DNA of 64,000 nucleotides from Paenibacillus lactis (GCF_017873605.1 NZ_JAGGKI010000004.1:186001-250000), one strand, 5' to 3'. Shown: positions 43,897-53,892, counted from the first letter of the stretch. Made by a program: numbers and translations. The notes: generated by a model not told the origin, from the sequence alone.

Positions 43897-44280
43897 TTAC
43901 AGCACAGCTGCGTGTACTTCCCGGTATGAAGTCGTTACAGGCTTATTGTTCTCGTCAACGATTACGACCGTCGGCGTATGGTTCTCATATTCCTCTTTGG
44001 ACATCATGGCATAAGAAATAATGATGACGTTGTCCCCCGGCTGCACGAGCCGTGCCGCAGCTCCGTTAAGACAAATCACGCCGCTGCCGCGCTCTCCTTT
44101 AATGACATAGGTCTCCAGACGGGCGCCATTGTTATTATTCACGATTTGAACCTTTTCATTCTCCAGCAAATCTGCCGCTTCCATAAGATTCTCATCGATG
44201 GTAATGCTGCCCACATAGTTCAAATTCGCTTCCGTTACGGTCGCACGGTGGATTTTGGATTTCATCATCGTTCTAAACAT
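43897..44280 (-). CDS. panD: Aspartate 1-decarboxylase
   Basis: A pyruvoyl enzyme making beta-alanine for pantothenate. The 127-residue proenzyme is expected to cleave itself between Gly24 and Ser25 in [18 protein letters not shown] and [16 protein letters not shown] segments (here [20 protein letters not shown]) complete the family pattern. It overlaps panC by eight bases and is the last gene of panBCD. Confidence 0.97.
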   Translation of the reverse strand: MFRTMMKSKIHRATVTEANLNYVGSITIDENLMEAADLLENEKVQIVNNNNGARLETYVIKGERGSGVICLNGAAARLVQPGDNVIIISYAMMSKEEYENHTPTVVIVDENNKPVTTSYREVHAAVL

Positions 44281-45163
44281 GGGAATCCCCCACTTTCGGT
44301 TGAATTAACGCATTATCGATCAGGCGCGTACGGCCGAACCGCACAGCGAGCGCCATAATGACTCCACGATCTGTCCCTAAAGCCTGCTCAGAATCCGCAA
44401 TAGGAGAAAGCTCCGGGAACGTGAGCACTTCGGCGTAATCGATGTCGGCCAGCGGCGACTGCGTAATATGCTCCCGAAGCATCGTACGAATCTCGCCTGC
44501 CGTCACCTCGGGGTTCTGCTCAATTATCGCCTGCGCCGCCTTCAGGGAGCCGGACAAGACGAGCGCCTGCCTCCGCTCTTCCGGGCTGAGATAAACGTTG
44601 CGGGAGCTTAGGGCGAGACCGTCTTGTTCGCGAATAATCGGGCAAGGAACGATGCTCACGTCCATGTTCAAATCCCGAACCATCTGCTCAATGACGGCTA
44701 CCTGCTGGGCATCCTTCATCCCGAAGAAGGCATAGGCCGGCTTTATGATATGAAACAGCTTGGATACAACGGTAGTCACCCCGTCAAAATGCCCCGGACG
44801 CGAAGCGCCGCAGAGCAGCGAGGTAATCTCCGCAACAGTTATCTTCGTTTTCGTTGGCTGCGGATACATTTCCTCAACGGACGGGATGAATACGGCATCC
44901 ACCCCTTCTGCTTCCGCCAAGGCAAGGTCCCGCGCTTCATCTCTCGGATAGGTCTCATAATCCTCGCCCGGTCCGAACTGGATCGGGTTGACAAATATGC
45001 TGACAACGACCGTTCCGCACATTTCCCGGGCCTTGCGCATCAGACTGGCGTGTCCTTCATGCAGATAGCCCATGGTCGGTACAAGTCCGACGGCTCCGCT
45101 TCCTTCGTGTTGTCTTGCTTGGATAAATGCTCTTGCTTCCGCTATGGTGCGAATGACGTTCAT
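44273..45163 (-). CDS. panC: Pantothenate synthetase (pantoate-beta-alanine ligase)
   Basis: Joins pantoate and beta-alanine through a pantoyl-adenylate. The 296-residue protein shows [18 protein letters not shown] (HIGH-like ATP site), [20 protein letters not shown] and [24 protein letters not shown] overlap with panB upstream and eight-base overlap with panD downstream indicate tight coupling. Confidence 0.97.
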   Translation of the reverse strand: MNVIRTIAEARAFIQARQHEGSGAVGLVPTMGYLHEGHASLMRKAREMCGTVVVSIFVNPIQFGPGEDYETYPRDEARDLALAEAEGVDAVFIPSVEEMYPQPTKTKITVAEITSLLCGASRPGHFDGVTTVVSKLFHIIKPAYAFFGMKDAQQVAVIEQMVRDLNMDVSIVPCPIIREQDGLALSSRNVYLSPEERRQALVLSGSLKAAQAIIEQNPEVTAGEIRTMLREHITQSPLADIDYAEVLTFPELSPIADSEQALGTDRGVIMALAVRFGRTRLIDNALIQPKVGDSHV

Positions 45164-46038
45164 GAAGTGCCCACCTTTTCCTTATTGCCGCCGTAGAGCG
45201 CCGGTTCGGAGGCTTGCTTATTCTCGGATTTGAATACATGCTCCTCGGCCGGGAACGAGCGGTCCTTGACTTCTCTTACATATTGAGCGATTCCGTCACG
45301 GATGACGGATCCGATGTCCGCGTAAGTTTTGACAAACCGTTTGTCACGGTAGGGGGAAGCGTATTTCAATATATCATGGTACACAAGCACCTGACCGTCA
45401 CAATATCGGCCGGCGCCGATCCCGATAGTCGGAATGCTCAATGCTTTCGTAATTTCGGCTGCGGCCTCTTCTGTGACAAGCTCCAGCACGACCGCAAATG
45501 CGCCGGCTGCTTCGAGCGCCTTGGCATCGTTCATCAGCCGCTTGGCATCCTCGGCGTCCTTGCCTTGAATCCGGTAGCCGCCGATCTGGTTGACCGACTG
45601 CGGAGTCAGGCCGATGTGACCGAGCACGGGCACGCCCGACTGAACGATCCGTTTGACGGTATCGGCGATTTCAGCGCCGCCTTCGAGCTTGACGGCATGT
45701 GCATGTCCCTCCTGCATGAGTCTGCGCACGCCTTTCAGGCTTTCGTCGATTCCCCCGTGATACGTCATAAACGGCATATCGGCAACGATGAACGTATTCT
45801 CCGCACCGCGGGCTACAGAACGCGTATGGTACACCATGTCATCCAGCGTAACCGGAATCGTTGAATTGTAGCCCAGAACGACGTTGCCGAGGGAATCCCC
45901 GACCAGAATCATATCGATATCCGCCTCTTCCGCCAGCTTTGCGGACGGGTAGTCGTATGCGGTCAGCATGCTGATCGGCTTGCCGTCCCGCTTCATATTC
46001 CTCATCTTAACAATGTTCAATGGTTGCTTGCCTGTCAT
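45160..46038 (-). CDS. panB: 3-methyl-2-oxobutanoate hydroxymethyltransferase
   Basis: The first committed step of pantothenate synthesis, using methylene-tetrahydrofolate. The 292-residue protein has LTAYDYPSAKLAEEADIDMI, LVGDSLGNVVLGYNSTIPVT and a conserved GIGAGRYCDGQVLVYHDIL. ATG 46038 with GGGAGG upstream is chosen; an in-frame extension to 46095 runs into the upstream hairpin. An intrinsic terminator about 40 bp before the start suggests possible control by attenuation. Confidence 0.96.
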   Translation of the reverse strand: MTGKQPLNIVKMRNMKRDGKPISMLTAYDYPSAKLAEEADIDMILVGDSLGNVVLGYNSTIPVTLDDMVYHTRSVARGAENTFIVADMPFMTYHGGIDESLKGVRRLMQEGHAHAVKLEGGAEIADTVKRIVQSGVPVLGHIGLTPQSVNQIGGYRIQGKDAEDAKRLMNDAKALEAAGAFAVVLELVTEEAAAEITKALSIPTIGIGAGRYCDGQVLVYHDILKYASPYRDKRFVKTYADIGSVIRDGIAQYVREVKDRSFPAEEHVFKSENKQASEPALYGGNKEKVGTS

Positions 46039-46077
46039 TGTGACACAGCCTCCCTGTCGTAAAAGTATAAGCACAAC

Positions 46078-46111
46078 AAAAAAACCTTTTAGCACAGCTT
46101 GCTAAAAAGGT
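46078..46111 (-). terminator. Strong intrinsic terminator in the birA-panB interval (possible attenuator)
   Basis: Stem arms ACCTTTTAGC (46084-46093) and GCTAAAAAGGT (46101-46111) have a short loop and seven U residues on the minus strand. The U-tract ends about 40 bases before the panB start. It may simply end the birA transcript 219 bp past its stop. However, an upstream CCGAAAGG (about 46162-46169) can pair with CCTTTCGG (about 46112-46119) right beside it, which looks like a folded leader. Confidence 0.75.
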
Positions 46112-46329
46112 CCGAAAGGCAAAAAAGAGTCACTCGCGATCGTCCCTTCTGTCTCGGTCCTTTCGGCTCAGAGCAGAATCCAACGTAACCGGCATAACAG
46201 TTATGAAGGTGTTCTAAAATAATGCATGATTCCTAATGCTACTTGCCAAGAGTGCAGCTCGCAATCGATCGCGATACCGCCTCTGGCTATAGTATAACAA
46301 AGTCCGAAAATTTTTTCACCCTGTTTGAT

Positions 46330-47319
46330 TTACCTGGTATTGAAAAGAATTTCGCCGGAGTACACCGGAACCATTTCACCTGCGTCGCTGCGCACCATAA
46401 GGGCGCCGTCCTTATTCAAGCCGGTAGCTGTTCCCGTGAAATCGCCTTGCCCCGACTGTACCCGGACTTCGCGCCCGACCGTGCCCGACAGCGCCTCCCA
46501 TGCGGAGGCGATAGGCTCAAAACCCTGCTCATTATATAATTCGTAGAGAACTTCCATTTCCTGCATGATCGTTTGAATCAGCTCTGTCCGGTTGACGACG
46601 TTCCCGCCAGCCATCCTTACCGAAGTCGCCACGCTTCGCAGCTCCTCCGGAAAATCGGTCTCCTTCAGGTTTACGCTGATCCCGATTCCCGCTACGCAAT
46701 AACGGATCCGCCCGTCCTCCGCGGTGGATTCCAGCAGAATGCCGCAAACCTTCTTGCCTTCATATAAAATATCGTTAGGCCACTTGATTTGTGTCTGCAC
46801 ACCCGCTGATTTTCCGATTGCGCGGCATACCGCCACCCCCGTGAGCAGGGTCAGCTGCTGGGTTAAATGCAGCGGCTGCTTCGGTCTCAGGATCAAGCTC
46901 ATCCAGATGCCCTTGCCGCGGGGCGAATGGAATTTGCGCCCCATCCGGCCGCGCCCGCCGGTCTGCTCTTCCGAGATGACGAGCGTACCTTCAGGCGCGC
47001 CTGCCTCCGCCAGCTCCCGGGCATCCTCCTGCGTCGATACGGTTCGGTCCAGCAGCTTGATCTGCTTGCCGAAAGAGCGGCTCTTCATTCCGGCTCCCAG
47101 CAGCTGTTCATCCAGCACGTCGGGCTCGTCCACCATACGGTAGCCGAGCCTCGGAAGCGCTTCGAACTCATAGCCGTGGCTTCGCAGCTTGTTGATCTGT
47201 TTCCATACCGCCGTCCGGCTGATGGACAGCCTGCGGCTGATTTCTTCTCCCGACAGGAACTGACCGGGATGCTCCTGAAACATACGGAGCAAGGAATACC
47301 CTTGATCATGATCCTTCAT
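46330..47319 (-). CDS. birA: Bifunctional biotin-protein ligase/biotin operon repressor
   Basis: Attaches biotin to carboxylases and represses biotin genes. The 329-residue protein has an N-terminal winged helix (about 1-65; FLSGEEISRRLSISRTAVWK), a ligase core with GRGRMGRKFHSPRGKGIWMS and IKWPNDILYEGKKVCGILLE, and a C-terminal SH3-like domain (about 280-328). Presence of the DNA-binding domain marks the bifunctional type. It overlaps the cca stop by 14 bases, as part of the conserved bshA-cca-birA order. Confidence 0.95.
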   Translation of the reverse strand: MKDHDQGYSLLRMFQEHPGQFLSGEEISRRLSISRTAVWKQINKLRSHGYEFEALPRLGYRMVDEPDVLDEQLLGAGMKSRSFGKQIKLLDRTVSTQEDARELAEAGAPEGTLVISEEQTGGRGRMGRKFHSPRGKGIWMSLILRPKQPLHLTQQLTLLTGVAVCRAIGKSAGVQTQIKWPNDILYEGKKVCGILLESTAEDGRIRYCVAGIGISVNLKETDFPEELRSVATSVRMAGGNVVNRTELIQTIMQEMEVLYELYNEQGFEPIASAWEALSGTVGREVRVQSGQGDFTGTATGLNKDGALMVRSDAGEMVPVYSGEILFNTR

Positions 47320-48604
47320 GATTCATTACCACCCGCTTTGCTTCATCAATCAACGATTCTTTATCATTGTTAATCTGGCCGGCCGCTGCAAGAAGCAGCA
47401 GCTGCCCGAGCAGCTCGCCAAGCCATGGGCCGCCGCGTTTGCCTAGCGCCTGAACCAGCTCATTGCCGGTCACTGCCAAATCCTTCAGGCTCTGGATCTG
47501 CATCTCCTCCAGCCATTCGGCAAGCTGCCTGTTTGCAGTCTCCGCCGTCGCTGCGGCACCGGAATGATGGAGCGCCTGCTGCAGTCGCAGCCAGCCTCCA
47601 GCCGACGCCTTCCCATGGGTGAGCACAAGGCGAACCCATGGAAGCTTATCCATTCCATCTTTATCGGCTCCGGTGATTTTAAGCCACTCTTCTTGAATGG
47701 ACATCAGACTCACGATTTCCTGCCGCTGCTTGTTGGAGAACGTCCATCCCCGCAGTAGCTCATCCGCGGCTTGGGACCGGATATCGCAAGCCAGCAGGAG
47801 GAGCGACCAACGGATGTACGCATGCTCCGGGTCTATGAGCGGGATCGCCGATAACATGCTGTCATCATGGCCGGTATAAGGGAACGGCGCCTTCATCCGT
47901 GAATAAAGCCCGCTGCGGACGAACATGCTCAAGCCCCGCAGCGGCGAAGGACCGGTCATGATTTTTTCAAATTCGCTCCGGATCCGTTCCATGGCGATAA
48001 AGCTCAGCGTATCTCTCTCCGCAAGGATCCCCTTCCACGTTCGCGGCGCGATCGAGAAGCCGAATACCGAAGCGAACCGAATGCACCGAACCATGCGGAG
48101 CGCGTCTTCCCGAAAGCGCAAGGATGCTTCGCCCACGCAGCGGATCCTGCGCCGGTCGATATCCGCCCGGCCGCCGAACGGATCCACCCATGTACCGTCG
48201 AGCCCGATCGCCATCGCATTCATCGTAAAATCCCGCCGTCTCAAATCTTGCTCGACATCTCCGACAAAAGCCACCTCCGTCGGATGACGGTGATCCTCGT
48301 ATCCGCCTTCGATCCGGAAGGTCGTCACCTCAAAGGCCTCCCCTTCCATCAGAACCGTCACCGTTCCGTGCTGGATGCCGGTCGGAATGACTTTGGGGAA
48401 CAACGAGGCCGTTATCTCCGGCCGGGCAGAGGTCGTGATGTCCATATCGCTGACCCGGCGGCCCATGTACTCATCGCGAACGCAACCGCCGACCCAATAT
48501 GCCTCATAGCCATGCTGAAGCAGCGTCCGGATGACTTCCGCGCTCCGATCCGCCATCGCCTGATCCGCATATTGCCATTGTATTGATTTCTGCCCATTTC
48601 TCAT
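47306..48604 (-). CDS. cca: CCA-adding tRNA nucleotidyltransferase
   Basis: Adds or repairs the 3' CCA of tRNAs. The 432-residue class II enzyme has the nucleotidyltransferase head YWVGGCVRDEYMGRRVSDMD (catalytic carboxylates in SDMDI), VTTFRIEGGYEDHRHP, RRDFTMNAMAIG and RFREDALRMVRCIRFAS. The neck and tail are helical. AAGGAA precedes ATG 48604. It lies 49 bp after bshA. Confidence 0.94.
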   Translation of the reverse strand: MRNGQKSIQWQYADQAMADRSAEVIRTLLQHGYEAYWVGGCVRDEYMGRRVSDMDITTSARPEITASLFPKVIPTGIQHGTVTVLMEGEAFEVTTFRIEGGYEDHRHPTEVAFVGDVEQDLRRRDFTMNAMAIGLDGTWVDPFGGRADIDRRRIRCVGEASLRFREDALRMVRCIRFASVFGFSIAPRTWKGILAERDTLSFIAMERIRSEFEKIMTGPSPLRGLSMFVRSGLYSRMKAPFPYTGHDDSMLSAIPLIDPEHAYIRWSLLLLACDIRSQAADELLRGWTFSNKQRQEIVSLMSIQEEWLKITGADKDGMDKLPWVRLVLTHGKASAGGWLRLQQALHHSGAAATAETANRQLAEWLEEMQIQSLKDLAVTGNELVQALGKRGGPWLGELLGQLLLLAAAGQINNDKESLIDEAKRVVMNHEGS

Positions 48605-48653
48605 GATTTGACGTTCCTTCTTTATCCGAAAAATAGACGAGAGGATCTGAGCT

Positions 48654-49817
48654 TCAGCCGCATATCGGCTTCAGCTCGTTGACCTCCCGCCCCAATACTC
48701 GGTAATAGATTTGCTCATACTTGCCGCGAATCAACTCATTGCAGAACATCGTTGTCGCGCGCTGCAGGCAAGCCTTGCGCATCCGTTCCGCAAGCTCCGC
48801 ATCTTTGAATATGGTAAGCACATGCTCCGCCATCGCCGCCGTATCGCCGATCGGGGCCAAGAAGCCCGTCTCGCCGTGCGTAACCAGTTCTGGAATCCCT
48901 CCGGCCGTAGAGCCTACCGTCGGCACGCCGCAGGCCATCGCCTCCAGTGCAACGAGGCCGAAGCTTTCCTTCTCGGATGGAAGCAGCAGCACATCGGCCA
49001 TGGAGATGACATGCGCTATTTCGTCTTGCTTGCCGAGGAAATGAACCTTATCTTCCAGCCCCATCTCCTTGATGCGGCATTGGATCTTCGGAAGCTCCGG
49101 CCCTTCCCCTACCAGCAGCAGCTTCGCAGGCATGTTCCGCTGGACCCGATCGAATATATCCAGCACGTCCCCTACCCGTTTAACCGGGCGGAAGTTGGAG
49201 ATATGCATCAGAACCTTTTCCGCCGGGTTGGCGTAATCCCTTCGGAGCGATTCCGAATGTCGAGGGTAATACACTCTCGGATCAACGAAATTATAGGTCA
49301 GATCAATGTCGCGGGTAATGTCGAGCAGCTCCCTTGTCTCCCGGATCAGATCCTCCGAAACCGCCGTTACGGCATCGCTCTCATTGATCGCCAATCGGAT
49401 CAAGTCCTTCAGCGATTCGTCTTGGGCCAGCACCGTAATGTCGGTCCCGTGAAGCGTTGTTACGACTTTAAGCTGATCCCCCACCATCTGCTTCGCGAGG
49501 AAAGCGCAGACGGCATGCGGAACCGCGTAATGAACATGAAGCACGTCAAGCTGCTGCATGTTCGCCACCTGCGCCATCTTGGTCGCCAGCGACAGATCAT
49601 AAGGCGGGTACCGGAATACATAATAATCGTTTACTTCTACCTCATGATAAAAAATATTTTTATGAAAGGAGCCTAAACGAAACGGAATGCTGTGTGCTAT
49701 AAAATGAACCTGATGGCCTTGCTCCGCCAGAAGCTTCCCAAGCTCCGTCGCCACCACGCCAGACCCGCCCAATGAAGGATAGCAGGTAATCCCTATTTTT
49801 AATGGTTGCTGTTTCAT
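48654..49817 (-). CDS. bshA: N-acetyl-alpha-D-glucosaminyl L-malate synthase (bacillithiol step 1)
   Basis: A GT4 glycosyltransferase joining GlcNAc from UDP-GlcNAc to malate, the first step of bacillithiol synthesis. The 387-residue protein has GITCYPSLGGSGVVATELGK, HVHYAVPHAVCAFLAKQM and the donor-site motif PSEKESFGLVALEAMACGVP. AAGGAGG precedes ATG 49817. It follows bshB1 by 32 bp. Confidence 0.95.
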   Translation of the reverse strand: MKQQPLKIGITCYPSLGGSGVVATELGKLLAEQGHQVHFIAHSIPFRLGSFHKNIFYHEVEVNDYYVFRYPPYDLSLATKMAQVANMQQLDVLHVHYAVPHAVCAFLAKQMVGDQLKVVTTLHGTDITVLAQDESLKDLIRLAINESDAVTAVSEDLIRETRELLDITRDIDLTYNFVDPRVYYPRHSESLRRDYANPAEKVLMHISNFRPVKRVGDVLDIFDRVQRNMPAKLLLVGEGPELPKIQCRIKEMGLEDKVHFLGKQDEIAHVISMADVLLLPSEKESFGLVALEAMACGVPTVGSTAGGIPELVTHGETGFLAPIGDTAAMAEHVLTIFKDAELAERMRKACLQRATTMFCNELIRGKYEQIYYRVLGREVNELKPICG

Positions 49818-49849
49818 ATAAGGCCTCCTTCAACGTCACCTTCTGTATA

Positions 49850-50557
49850 TTATGCCTGTTTGGAGCCGAATAGATGAACGGTATACGGACTTTTCGAGGC
49901 AAAGCCTTCCGCATAAGGAATAAGGCTGCGCGCGCCCAATAACGAATCCCTGGCCCGCACACGTTCGATATAACCCTCGGTTAACGGAGTGGACACCGCA
50001 TTCTCGTCCGTCTTCTCAAATTGCGAGCGGTAGCAGGAGAGTGCCCGTTCCTTCGTCCCGTATTGCTCGGTCACGTCCACGATCAGATCCGTTCTGCCGA
50101 TATCATTAATGAAGTAAAAATAGAGCTCGTCCACTTTGACTGGCGGAAGCTCAGGCAAATACCGCCGCAGCTTCGCATTAAACACCGCTTCCTCAACAAG
50201 CCGGCTGGCAGCCACGTGATCCGGATGGCGGTCTTCCCAGTACGGAGCAAACACGATGGACGGAGCATGCTTACGAATCTCGGCCGTTATCCGCTCGACA
50301 TGCTCGGGCGTTGCGAATAAACCGCGATCCGGCAGTCCCAAGTTTGTCCGGACCTTAAGGTTCAGCACCTCGGCTGCTTGCTCCGCTTCCCCCCGGCGGA
50401 TCTCCACCGTTCCATTGGACGACATCTCCGCCTGCGTCAGATCGCATATGCCGACAGACCGTCCTGCCGCGACATGCTTCGCGATCGTGCCGGCCATGCC
50501 GATCTCCGCATCATCCGCATGCGCGCCGAAGATTAAAATATCCAGCTTGTCGCTCAT
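49850..50557 (-). CDS. bshB1: Bacillithiol deacetylase BshB1
   Basis: An LmbE-type zinc deacetylase converting GlcNAc-malate to GlcN-malate in bacillithiol synthesis. The 235-residue protein has the metal motif [14 protein letters not shown] and [16 protein letters not shown]. Its ATG overlaps the mgsA stop as ATGA. bshC is not in this window. Confidence 0.93.
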   Translation of the reverse strand: MSDKLDILIFGAHADDAEIGMAGTIAKHVAAGRSVGICDLTQAEMSSNGTVEIRRGEAEQAAEVLNLKVRTNLGLPDRGLFATPEHVERITAEIRKHAPSIVFAPYWEDRHPDHVAASRLVEEAVFNAKLRRYLPELPPVKVDELYFYFINDIGRTDLIVDVTEQYGTKERALSCYRSQFEKTDENAVSTPLTEGYIERVRARDSLLGARSLIPYAEGFASKSPYTVHLFGSKQA

Positions 50558-50976
50558 TGTCCGTCCACGCCCGGCTTATACTTGTGAACGAGCTCCCGCC
50601 AAGCGAAATCTCCACGGTCCAGTGCTTTGACCAAAATTTCAGCCGTCGCCACATTCGTTGCAAGCGGAATTCCCTGGACATCGCACAAGCGAAGCAGCGC
50701 GTTAATGTCCGGTTCATGAGGCTGAGCCATTAAAGGATCGCGCAAGAAGATGATAAGATCCATCTCGTTGTCCGCAACGAGCGCCCCGATCTGCTGATCG
50801 CCGCCAAGCGGGCCCGAAGCGAAACGGTGAATGCTCAGCTCGGTCTGCTCCATAATGCGCGTACCTGTCGTGCCGGTAGAATATAGCTTATGGTCTTTAA
50901 AAACGCCCTCATAGGCGATAACAAAGTTGACCATCTCTTCTTTTTTACGGTCATGTGCGATAAATGCAATATTCAT
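50554..50976 (-). CDS. mgsA: Methylglyoxal synthase
   Basis: Converts dihydroxyacetone phosphate to methylglyoxal, a bypass that relieves sugar-phosphate stress. The 140-residue protein shows [35 protein letters not shown] and the catalytic Asp in [15 protein letters not shown]. It lies next to bacillithiol genes, whose product helps detoxify methylglyoxal, and overlaps bshB1. Confidence 0.96.
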   Translation of the reverse strand: MNIAFIAHDRKKEEMVNFVIAYEGVFKDHKLYSTGTTGTRIMEQTELSIHRFASGPLGGDQQIGALVADNEMDLIIFLRDPLMAQPHEPDINALLRLCDVQGIPLATNVATAEILVKALDRGDFAWRELVHKYKPGVDGQ

Positions 50977-50993
50977 CTGATTTCTCCCCTATG

Positions 50994-51797
50994 TTAGTCG
51001 ATAAAATGATCAAAACCATAGATTAATCCTGAATAGCCCATTACCTTCTCGATTGCCATCTTCACGCCCGGCATATAGGCTGCACGCTCATAGGAATCGT
51101 GACGGATCTTCAAGCTTTGTCCGTAACCGCCGAATATGACCTCCTGCTGCGCAAATACGCCGGGGAGCCGCAAGCTGTGGATGCGGAAGCCTTTGTAATA
51201 ACCGCCTCTTGCACCTTCGATAACCTCTTCCTCTTTCGGATTGCCTTGCCGGATTTCCTCGCGGTTAGCGGCTATCATCTCGGCCGTCTTGATCGATGTT
51301 CCCGATGGTGCGTCCAGCTTCTGATCGCCATGCGTTTCGATGATTTCAACATGCGGCAGGTATTTGGCGGCTTGGGCGGCAAACTTCATCATCAGAATGG
51401 CCCCGATCGAGAAGTTCGGCGCGATCAAACCGCCGATTCCCCGCTCCTCGCACTGCTTGTCCAGCTCTTCGATCTGCTCCGGCGTGAAGCCGGTAGTGCC
51501 CATGACGGGGCGGACACCGTGCTTAATCGCCAGCGCCGTATTGCTGTATGCGAACTGAGGCGCCGTAAAATCAACCATAACGTCAGGCTTCGACTCCACC
51601 AGCGCCATTTCCAAATCCGACGTCACTTGAATACCGCAGGCCGGAAGACCTACCAGGGTCCCCGCGTCCTTGCCCGCATCCGACCGCCCAACGGCTGCCG
51701 CCAGCTCGAGCTCGGGATCCCCCAGCACCAGCTTCACAACCTCTTTACCCATCCGACCGCCGGCGCCGACAACGATTACCGATATTTTATCTGCCAT
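50994..51797 (-). CDS. dapB: 4-hydroxy-tetrahydrodipicolinate reductase
   Basis: An NAD(P)H reductase of the lysine/diaminopimelate pathway. The 267-residue protein has VVGAGGRMGKEVVKLVL and the catalytic and substrate segment ETHGDQKLDAPSGTSIKTAE. ATG 51797 gives correct spacing to GAGAGGAC; ATG 51803 is the alternative. It overlaps the upstream TPR gene and lies 17 bp before mgsA. Confidence 0.95.
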   Translation of the reverse strand: MADKISVIVVGAGGRMGKEVVKLVLGDPELELAAAVGRSDAGKDAGTLVGLPACGIQVTSDLEMALVESKPDVMVDFTAPQFAYSNTALAIKHGVRPVMGTTGFTPEQIEELDKQCEERGIGGLIAPNFSIGAILMMKFAAQAAKYLPHVEIIETHGDQKLDAPSGTSIKTAEMIAANREEIRQGNPKEEEVIEGARGGYYKGFRIHSLRLPGVFAQQEVIFGGYGQSLKIRHDSYERAAYMPGVKMAIEKVMGYSGLIYGFDHFID

Positions 51798-52353
51798 TTT
51801 CATGTCCTCTCTTTCCGTCCGATGCCGGTTCTTGCAAATATGATTTCAGACGCTGCTTAAGCTCTTCCATAATATGCTGCAGACTGCTCTCCTGCGGATA
51901 TAAAGCAATCACTTCCCTCAAGGTGGCAATGGCCATGGCATGTTCATTCAGCTCGCTATAAACGAGGGCCAGCCATACATAGGCTTGCGCGTATAGCGGG
52001 TCCATCGCGACAGCGGACTTCAGGTGCGAAACCGCCTGATACAGTTCCGACTTGGTGACATCCGTACGTCCCTCAACCATTTTTCTCGCCTTCTGAACCA
52101 GCTCGGCAGCCTTGATATGCTGCAGATGAAGGGTGTATTCAGGTTTGTCCGGCTGAAGCCGCACCGCTTCCTCCGCGTGGGAGATTGCCATTTCCAGTCG
52201 GTTGCTCCGGCCGTACGTGATCGAGCAGCGGTAATGAACCTCAGCATCCCCGGGATTGGCCTGGATCGCTTCCTCGAACCAGCGGAGCGCCTCTTCGAAA
52301 TCATTTTGAAGTATGCATCGGTATGCTTTTTGTATATAAGTTTCCGATTTCAC
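51787..52353 (-). CDS. Tetratricopeptide-repeat protein upstream of dapB
   Basis: A 188-residue helical protein made of TPR units, e.g. AYRCILQNDFEEALRWFEEA and AQAYVWLALVYSELNEHAMA. GTG 52353 has GGGAGGG seven bases upstream. It overlaps dapB by 11 bp and so is translated with it. It is not part of the B. subtilis ypjD-dapB arrangement as I recall it, so it looks like an added gene. Function unknown. Confidence 0.82.
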   Translation of the reverse strand: MKSETYIQKAYRCILQNDFEEALRWFEEAIQANPGDAEVHYRCSITYGRSNRLEMAISHAEEAVRLQPDKPEYTLHLQHIKAAELVQKARKMVEGRTDVTKSELYQAVSHLKSAVAMDPLYAQAYVWLALVYSELNEHAMAIATLREVIALYPQESSLQHIMEELKQRLKSYLQEPASDGKRGHENGR

Positions 52354-52404
52354 TGGCTGTCCCTCCCCCGCAGCGGGTTTTGGTACAGCATATGTAACAG
52401 CGGC

Positions 52405-52740
52405 CTAATCGGTGTTTATTTTCGTCCACCGGTCGGCGTCACGCGTCGTGAATTTGTGCATCACTTTATTATGGGCTTCGGTCAAATCAATGCCAAGCGA
52501 ATTCGCGAAGCAGATCGTGATGAACAAAATATCGCCAAGCTCGAGCTCAATGGAATTGTCCGCTTCATCCGCTTTCTTCGGCTTCTCGCCGAATTGGTGG
52601 TTAACCTCCCGCGCCAGCTCTCCAACCTCTTCCGACATCCGGGCCATCATGGACAACGGGCTGAAATAGCCTTCTTTGAATTGCGAGATGTAGCGATCGA
52701 CTTCCTGCTGCATTTCAGCCATTGATTTTCCCAAGATCAT
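52405..52740 (-). CDS. MazG-like nucleotide pyrophosphohydrolase (YpjD type)
   Basis: A 111-residue protein of the all-alpha NTP pyrophosphatase superfamily. Metal-binding acidic motifs are EEVGELAREVNHQFG and ELGDILFITICFANSLGID (Glu-x2-Glu and Glu-x2-Asp types). It probably hydrolyses non-canonical nucleotides. It matches B. subtilis YpjD in length and place upstream of dapB. AGGGAG precedes ATG 52740, and it is divergent from the YitT gene. Confidence 0.9.
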   Translation of the reverse strand: MILGKSMAEMQQEVDRYISQFKEGYFSPLSMMARMSEEVGELAREVNHQFGEKPKKADEADNSIELELGDILFITICFANSLGIDLTEAHNKVMHKFTTRDADRWTKINTD

Positions 52741-52961
52741 TAACTCCCTTCAATGCTCGTTTTCTTCCAGGCTTTGCCCCAATCTCCCCGAATCCGCCCC
52801 ATTCCATGAAGGGATCCCAAGATTGTTTTAAACCTATGTTATCGTAAAGCGGTTTTGAAAACAAATATTTTTTATCCCTTCCCTGATCGGTACATACTAG
52901 TCGGGTTAATCTGGAAACCTGAACATATCGGAACATTACAGACCAGAATGCGAGGGGTAAT

Positions 52962-53831
52962 ATGAGATCAAGCAAATGGCTTGAACAGCTTCAGTTGATC
53001 ATCCCGATTATGTTCGGGACGGCGATCTATGCTTTCGGATTGCTGTACTTTATCATTCCGAACGAACTGATGGAAGGCGGCGTTACCGGCATTACCGTAC
53101 TTCTTAATTATGCGTTCAATATCGCCCCCTCCATCTCTACGATGGTCATCAACATCCCGCTGTTTCTGCTCGGGATGAAAATTCTAGGCAAGCGCCAATC
53201 CATCTATACCGGGCTCGGGATCGCTTCCTTAACGCTGTTTCTCTGGCTGTTCGAGCTTCTGATCGACAAGGGCTGGATGATCCCCTTCCGAACGGAGCAT
53301 GATTATATTCTCGCCTCCCTTTACGCCGGAGTCACGCTCGGGGCAGGGCTCGGTATCGTTTTTCGTTTCGGTGGAACGACCGGGGGCTCCGATATTATTG
53401 CCAGAATCGTGAACCGCAAATTTGGTTTTAGCATGGGGCAGGTGATCCTCAGTCTGGATATCCTCATCATCGGATTGTCCTTGTTTTTTATCCCGCTTGA
53501 ACGGATTCTGTACACCCTGGTTGCCGTATTCATCGCTTCCAAGGTGATCGATTTTATCCAGGAGGGGGCATATGCCGCGAAAGCCTTTACCATCATCAGT
53601 GATCAAGCGGAGAAAATCGCCGATCGCATCACCGTTGACATGGAGCGGGGAGTCACATTGATCCCGGCTATTGGCGTATACTCCCAAGAAGCAAAGCACA
53701 TCATTTACTGCGTCGTTTCCAGGCAAGAAATCAGGCGGTTGTCCGGGATTGTCAAATCCGTCGACCCGCAAGCATTTATGATCATAAACGATGTCAATGA
53801 TGTGCATGGGGAAGGATTTAAAGAAGAATAG
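52962..53831 (+). CDS. YitT-family membrane protein (DUF2179), YpjC type
   Basis: A 289-residue protein with five or six membrane helices in the first ~205 residues (including FGGTTGGSDIIARIVNRKFG) and a C-terminal DUF2179 domain (about 210-285; TLIPAIGVYSQEAKHIIYCV). The transport or regulatory function of the family is unclear. It fits ypjC of the conserved block, but it is on the plus strand while all its neighbours are on minus. GAGGGG precedes ATG 52962. Confidence 0.9.
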   Translation: MRSSKWLEQLQLIIPIMFGTAIYAFGLLYFIIPNELMEGGVTGITVLLNYAFNIAPSISTMVINIPLFLLGMKILGKRQSIYTGLGIASLTLFLWLFELLIDKGWMIPFRTEHDYILASLYAGVTLGAGLGIVFRFGGTTGGSDIIARIVNRKFGFSMGQVILSLDILIIGLSLFFIPLERILYTLVAVFIASKVIDFIQEGAYAAKAFTIISDQAEKIADRITVDMERGVTLIPAIGVYSQEAKHIIYCVVSRQEIRRLSGIVKSVDPQAFMIINDVNDVHGEGFKEE

Positions 53832-53855
53832 CCCGGCTTTCGCCGGGCTATTCTT
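53824..53855. terminator. Perfect 14-bp terminator hairpin between YitT and ypjB genes
   Basis: AAGAATAGCCCGGC (53824-53837) pairs perfectly with GCCGGGCTATTCTT (53842-53855). It overlaps the YitT stop and lies between two convergent genes, so it could act in both directions, although the T-runs are short. Confidence 0.85.
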
Positions 53856-53892
53856 GATTTGCTGCATCATCCTGCCCCCGCCCCCCAGGCTT

